A stretch of DNA of 64,000 nucleotides, taken from NCBI RefSeq assembly GCF_020178975.1, contig NZ_JAHXBU010000040.1, forward strand, positions 101,476 through 165,475. The letters run 5' to 3'. Positions 62,676 through 64,000 of this stretch are shown piece by piece. Each line of letters opens with the position of its first letter. Within the stretch, counting starts at the first letter, position 1. This DNA comes from Cesiribacter sp. SM1 (GTDB lineage: Bacteria > Bacteroidota > Bacteroidia > Cytophagales > Cyclobacteriaceae). The translations under genes and the position numbers were made by a program. Below the pieces are notes generated by a model that was not told where the DNA came from, did not search any database, and was given only the letters and a program-made list of their open reading frames with translations.

Positions 62676-62730
62676 AGCCCCAGCTGCTGATACAGCTATA
62701 ACATGCAACCCCTGCTCCAGTAATAAAAAT

Positions 62731-62768
62731 AAAACAGAACAGCCTTAGTGTTAAGGCTGTTCTGTTTT
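62731..62768. terminator. Perfect 17-bp hairpin terminator
   Basis: AAAACAGAACAGCCTTA (62731-62747) is exactly complementary to TAAGGCTGTTCTGTTTT (62752-62768), with a GTGT loop. The A and T tracts at its ends let it stop transcription from both sides, between two convergent lipoprotein genes. Confidence 0.9.
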
Positions 62769-62895
62769 ATTCTTACCCGTTCTGCGGGTTTAGCTGTCTG
62801 CGGAATTTGAAGCCAAAGCTGAAACTTCTCTCTATCTTGAACAGGCCCGTACTTGTAGTGCCCAAAGCAAGATTCAGTAGAAGAGTTCTTTGAGC

Positions 62896-63414
62896 CTACA
62901 TTAGGATGTTGCCTCTGTAATTACCAAGACCCTTTTTGTTGCCCTCAAAAGTAATATCAAAATTCACTGTATAGACATTACCATCTTTGGTGATGGTTAC
63001 TTTACCCACAGGTGTTGCTGCTGTATTGTATTCCTGATTGCAATCATCTCCTTCAGTACAGTCAAAACCAATAAATGCATAAGAGAAGGTATTTGGGGCA
63101 GGATCTTCTTCTTCTGAACTTACTGGATTGAATGTGCCGGCCAGAGTGGTAGCATTCGGCGCAAGGTTCAGGCCTATACCAACTGCATTATCTCCTTCTC
63201 CATCAGTGATGATTAACATGTAATGATCAGAGGTAGTAGTTGAGCCGGTGAGGTCAATGGTACCAGCTATGGTTACACTTTTAGTGATGCCATCAATGTT
63301 GATAGTGTTTTCTGCTACTTTTGGTCCGGAATCTTCATCATCATCGTCCGTGCAGGCAGTTAGGGAAACCAAGCCAATGAGGAACAAATAAAGTAGCGCA
63401 TTTAGCTTACGCAT
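62896..63414 (-). CDS. Acidic lipoprotein of unknown function
   Basis: A 172-residue lipoprotein (signal ending LVSLTAC, followed by TDDDDEDSG). The acidic stretch after the lipidated Cys is typical of surface-exported Bacteroidota lipoproteins. The rest is beta-rich (ITKSVTIAGTIDLTGSTTTS, VGKVTITKDGNVYTVNFDI), with one Cys pair (GFDCTEGDDCNQEY). No named family is recognised. Confidence 0.65.
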   Translation of the reverse strand: MRKLNALLYLFLIGLVSLTACTDDDDEDSGPKVAENTINIDGITKSVTIAGTIDLTGSTTTSDHYMLIITDGEGDNAVGIGLNLAPNATTLAGTFNPVSSEEEDPAPNTFSYAFIGFDCTEGDDCNQEYNTAATPVGKVTITKDGNVYTVNFDITFEGNKKGLGNYRGNILM

Positions 63415-63860
63415 AGTTGTAATGGTTAAGTATTAATAAAAATATAAGGTTAGGAAAATACTACTTAGGCAAAAAAACAGTCAGCAGGAATAACAGTATG
63501 AACAGGCTTGTTTCTGTCTGTTGTAAAAATTTAACTTATTGAATGTTTGACTCTTAAAAATAGTGTGGAGTATTTGTGGCACTTATCTGAGGACAAAGCT
63601 ACAACAATCTGTATGTAAATAGTTTAATTTAATGGCAAAATAGTTTTATTGGATCAGGCGCAGGTTGAGCGGTAAAAAAACGTTACAAAATGTTTTGCGA
63701 CAGGCGGTAAAGCTGTGCAGAAATTTTAAAATTCACTTAGCTACAAGTTTTTTTCTGTACAATGTGATCAGTAGAGGGTATAAAATAAAACATTCATGAT
63801 ATAGCTATCACAAAGGAGCATGAAAAAGGTTTATCCATCAGGGATGAACCTTTTTTCATT
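63415..63860 (+). other. Probable left non-coding end of an IS110-family element
   Basis: About 450 AT-rich bases without a gene lie between a minus-strand lipoprotein and the transposase. In IS110-group elements this position holds the left end that encodes the bridge RNA. The exact insertion boundary cannot be seen because IS110 ends have short or no inverted repeats and the right end is outside the window. The lipoprotein promoter should also lie near 63415-63500. Confidence 0.45.
63820..63859 (+). other. Strong hairpin directly before the transposase start
   Basis: AAAAAGGTT (63823-63831) pairs with AACCTTTTT (63847-63855), and TATCC (63832-63836) pairs with GGATG (63842-63846) inside it, around a five-base loop (T63832 with G63846 is a wobble pair). 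Outer pairs reach 63820 and 63859. A ribosome-binding sequence AAAGGAG lies just upstream (63812-63818) and the start codon just downstream (63861). It may control translation or form part of the bridge RNA. Confidence 0.6.
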
Positions 63861-64000
63861 ATGGAGCCTCAAATTTCATTTCCCCAGCTTATCGCCAGAG
63901 GATGTGGACTGGATGTTCACAAGAACCTCATTGTTGCCTCGGTTTCAGGAGAAGGCCTAGAAGAACAGACCAGAGAGTTTAGCGCCTTTACCGAAGACCT
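63861..64000 (+). CDS. IS110-family transposase, N-terminal part (cut by window edge)
   Basis: The frame from ATG 63861 to the window end gives 46 residues. They contain RGCGLDVHKNLIVASVSGEG, the first catalytic segment of the DEDD (RuvC-like) transposase of the IS110 family, with Asp18 as the first acidic residue. The sequence then continues as in the family (EQTREFSAFTEDL). The rest, including the serine-bearing Tnp domain, lies outside. Direction is rightward. Confidence 0.88.
   Translation, partial: MEPQISFPQLIARGCGLDVHKNLIVASVSGEGLEEQTREFSAFTED

Noticed and set aside
63820..63980. ORF from ATG 63820, out of frame with the transposase
   Set aside because: The ribosome site is too close (two bases), and the translated peptide has no family features, while the 63861 frame gives a clear IS110 N-terminus.
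1..64000. tRNA genes, CRISPR arrays, riboswitches
   Set aside because: No T-loop motif in a tRNA context, no regularly spaced repeats, and no riboswitch core that I can recognise by reading; a covariance search would settle the RNA question.

Overview
The window is a chromosomal segment of a Bacteroidota bacterium, most likely of the Cytophagales. The evidence is a type IX secretion (T9SS) type-B sorting domain with PorP/SprF and OmpA partners, the Bacteroidota atp gene order, a coaX to lptC block, many short lipoproteins, and promoters that fit the TAnnTTTG -7 box. I cannot name the genus. About 90% of the sequence is coding. I see no tRNA, rRNA, CRISPR array or prophage. The only mobile element is an IS110-family copy cut by the right edge.

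Layout. 1-3198: end of the F1Fo ATP synthase operon (atpF tail, atpH, atpA, atpG). 3265-8579: UbiA-like membrane protein, L,D-transpeptidase lipoprotein, radA and an exported hydrolase. 9053-10734: purE/purK. 11066-18861: an envelope block with coaX, a porin-like protein, a secreted repeat protein, lptC, a small basic membrane protein, a CNNM/CorC protein and a PpiD-like chaperone. 19004-25057: DUF493, a TerB-like protein, a 0.9-kb region without a convincing gene, an aspartyl protease with PDZ, an FAD oxidoreductase, DUF4142 and a PIG3-type quinone reductase.

25292-31248 is the most distinctive part. Two consecutive four-gene modules have the same order: ECF sigma factor, one-TM anti-sigma-like protein with a HEAT-like C-terminus, then two exported DUF4097 proteins. 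They look like an ancient tandem duplication of a cell-envelope sensing system. 31445-39623 holds two PAS histidine kinases, a UbiA prenyltransferase divergent from a type III polyketide synthase, a nitroreductase, and an ECF41-like sigma factor whose C-terminal SnoaL-like domain appears truncated.

39923-54534 is mostly housekeeping: DUF4856 lipoprotein, HAD-like protein, EamA transporter, dusB, CPBP protease, DUF2007, cdsA, gdhA, psd, lipB, sugar-phosphate isomerase, YraN and recQ. A palindromic intergenic repeat with 7-bp units lies near 50.2-50.4 kb. 55004-61997 is a SprB/SprF-like surface-adhesin locus: a 1512-residue T9SS cargo, PorP/SprF, and an OmpA protein with PD40 repeats. Two lipoproteins follow, then the left end of the IS110 element at about 63.4-64.0 kb, whose non-coding leader may encode a bridge RNA.
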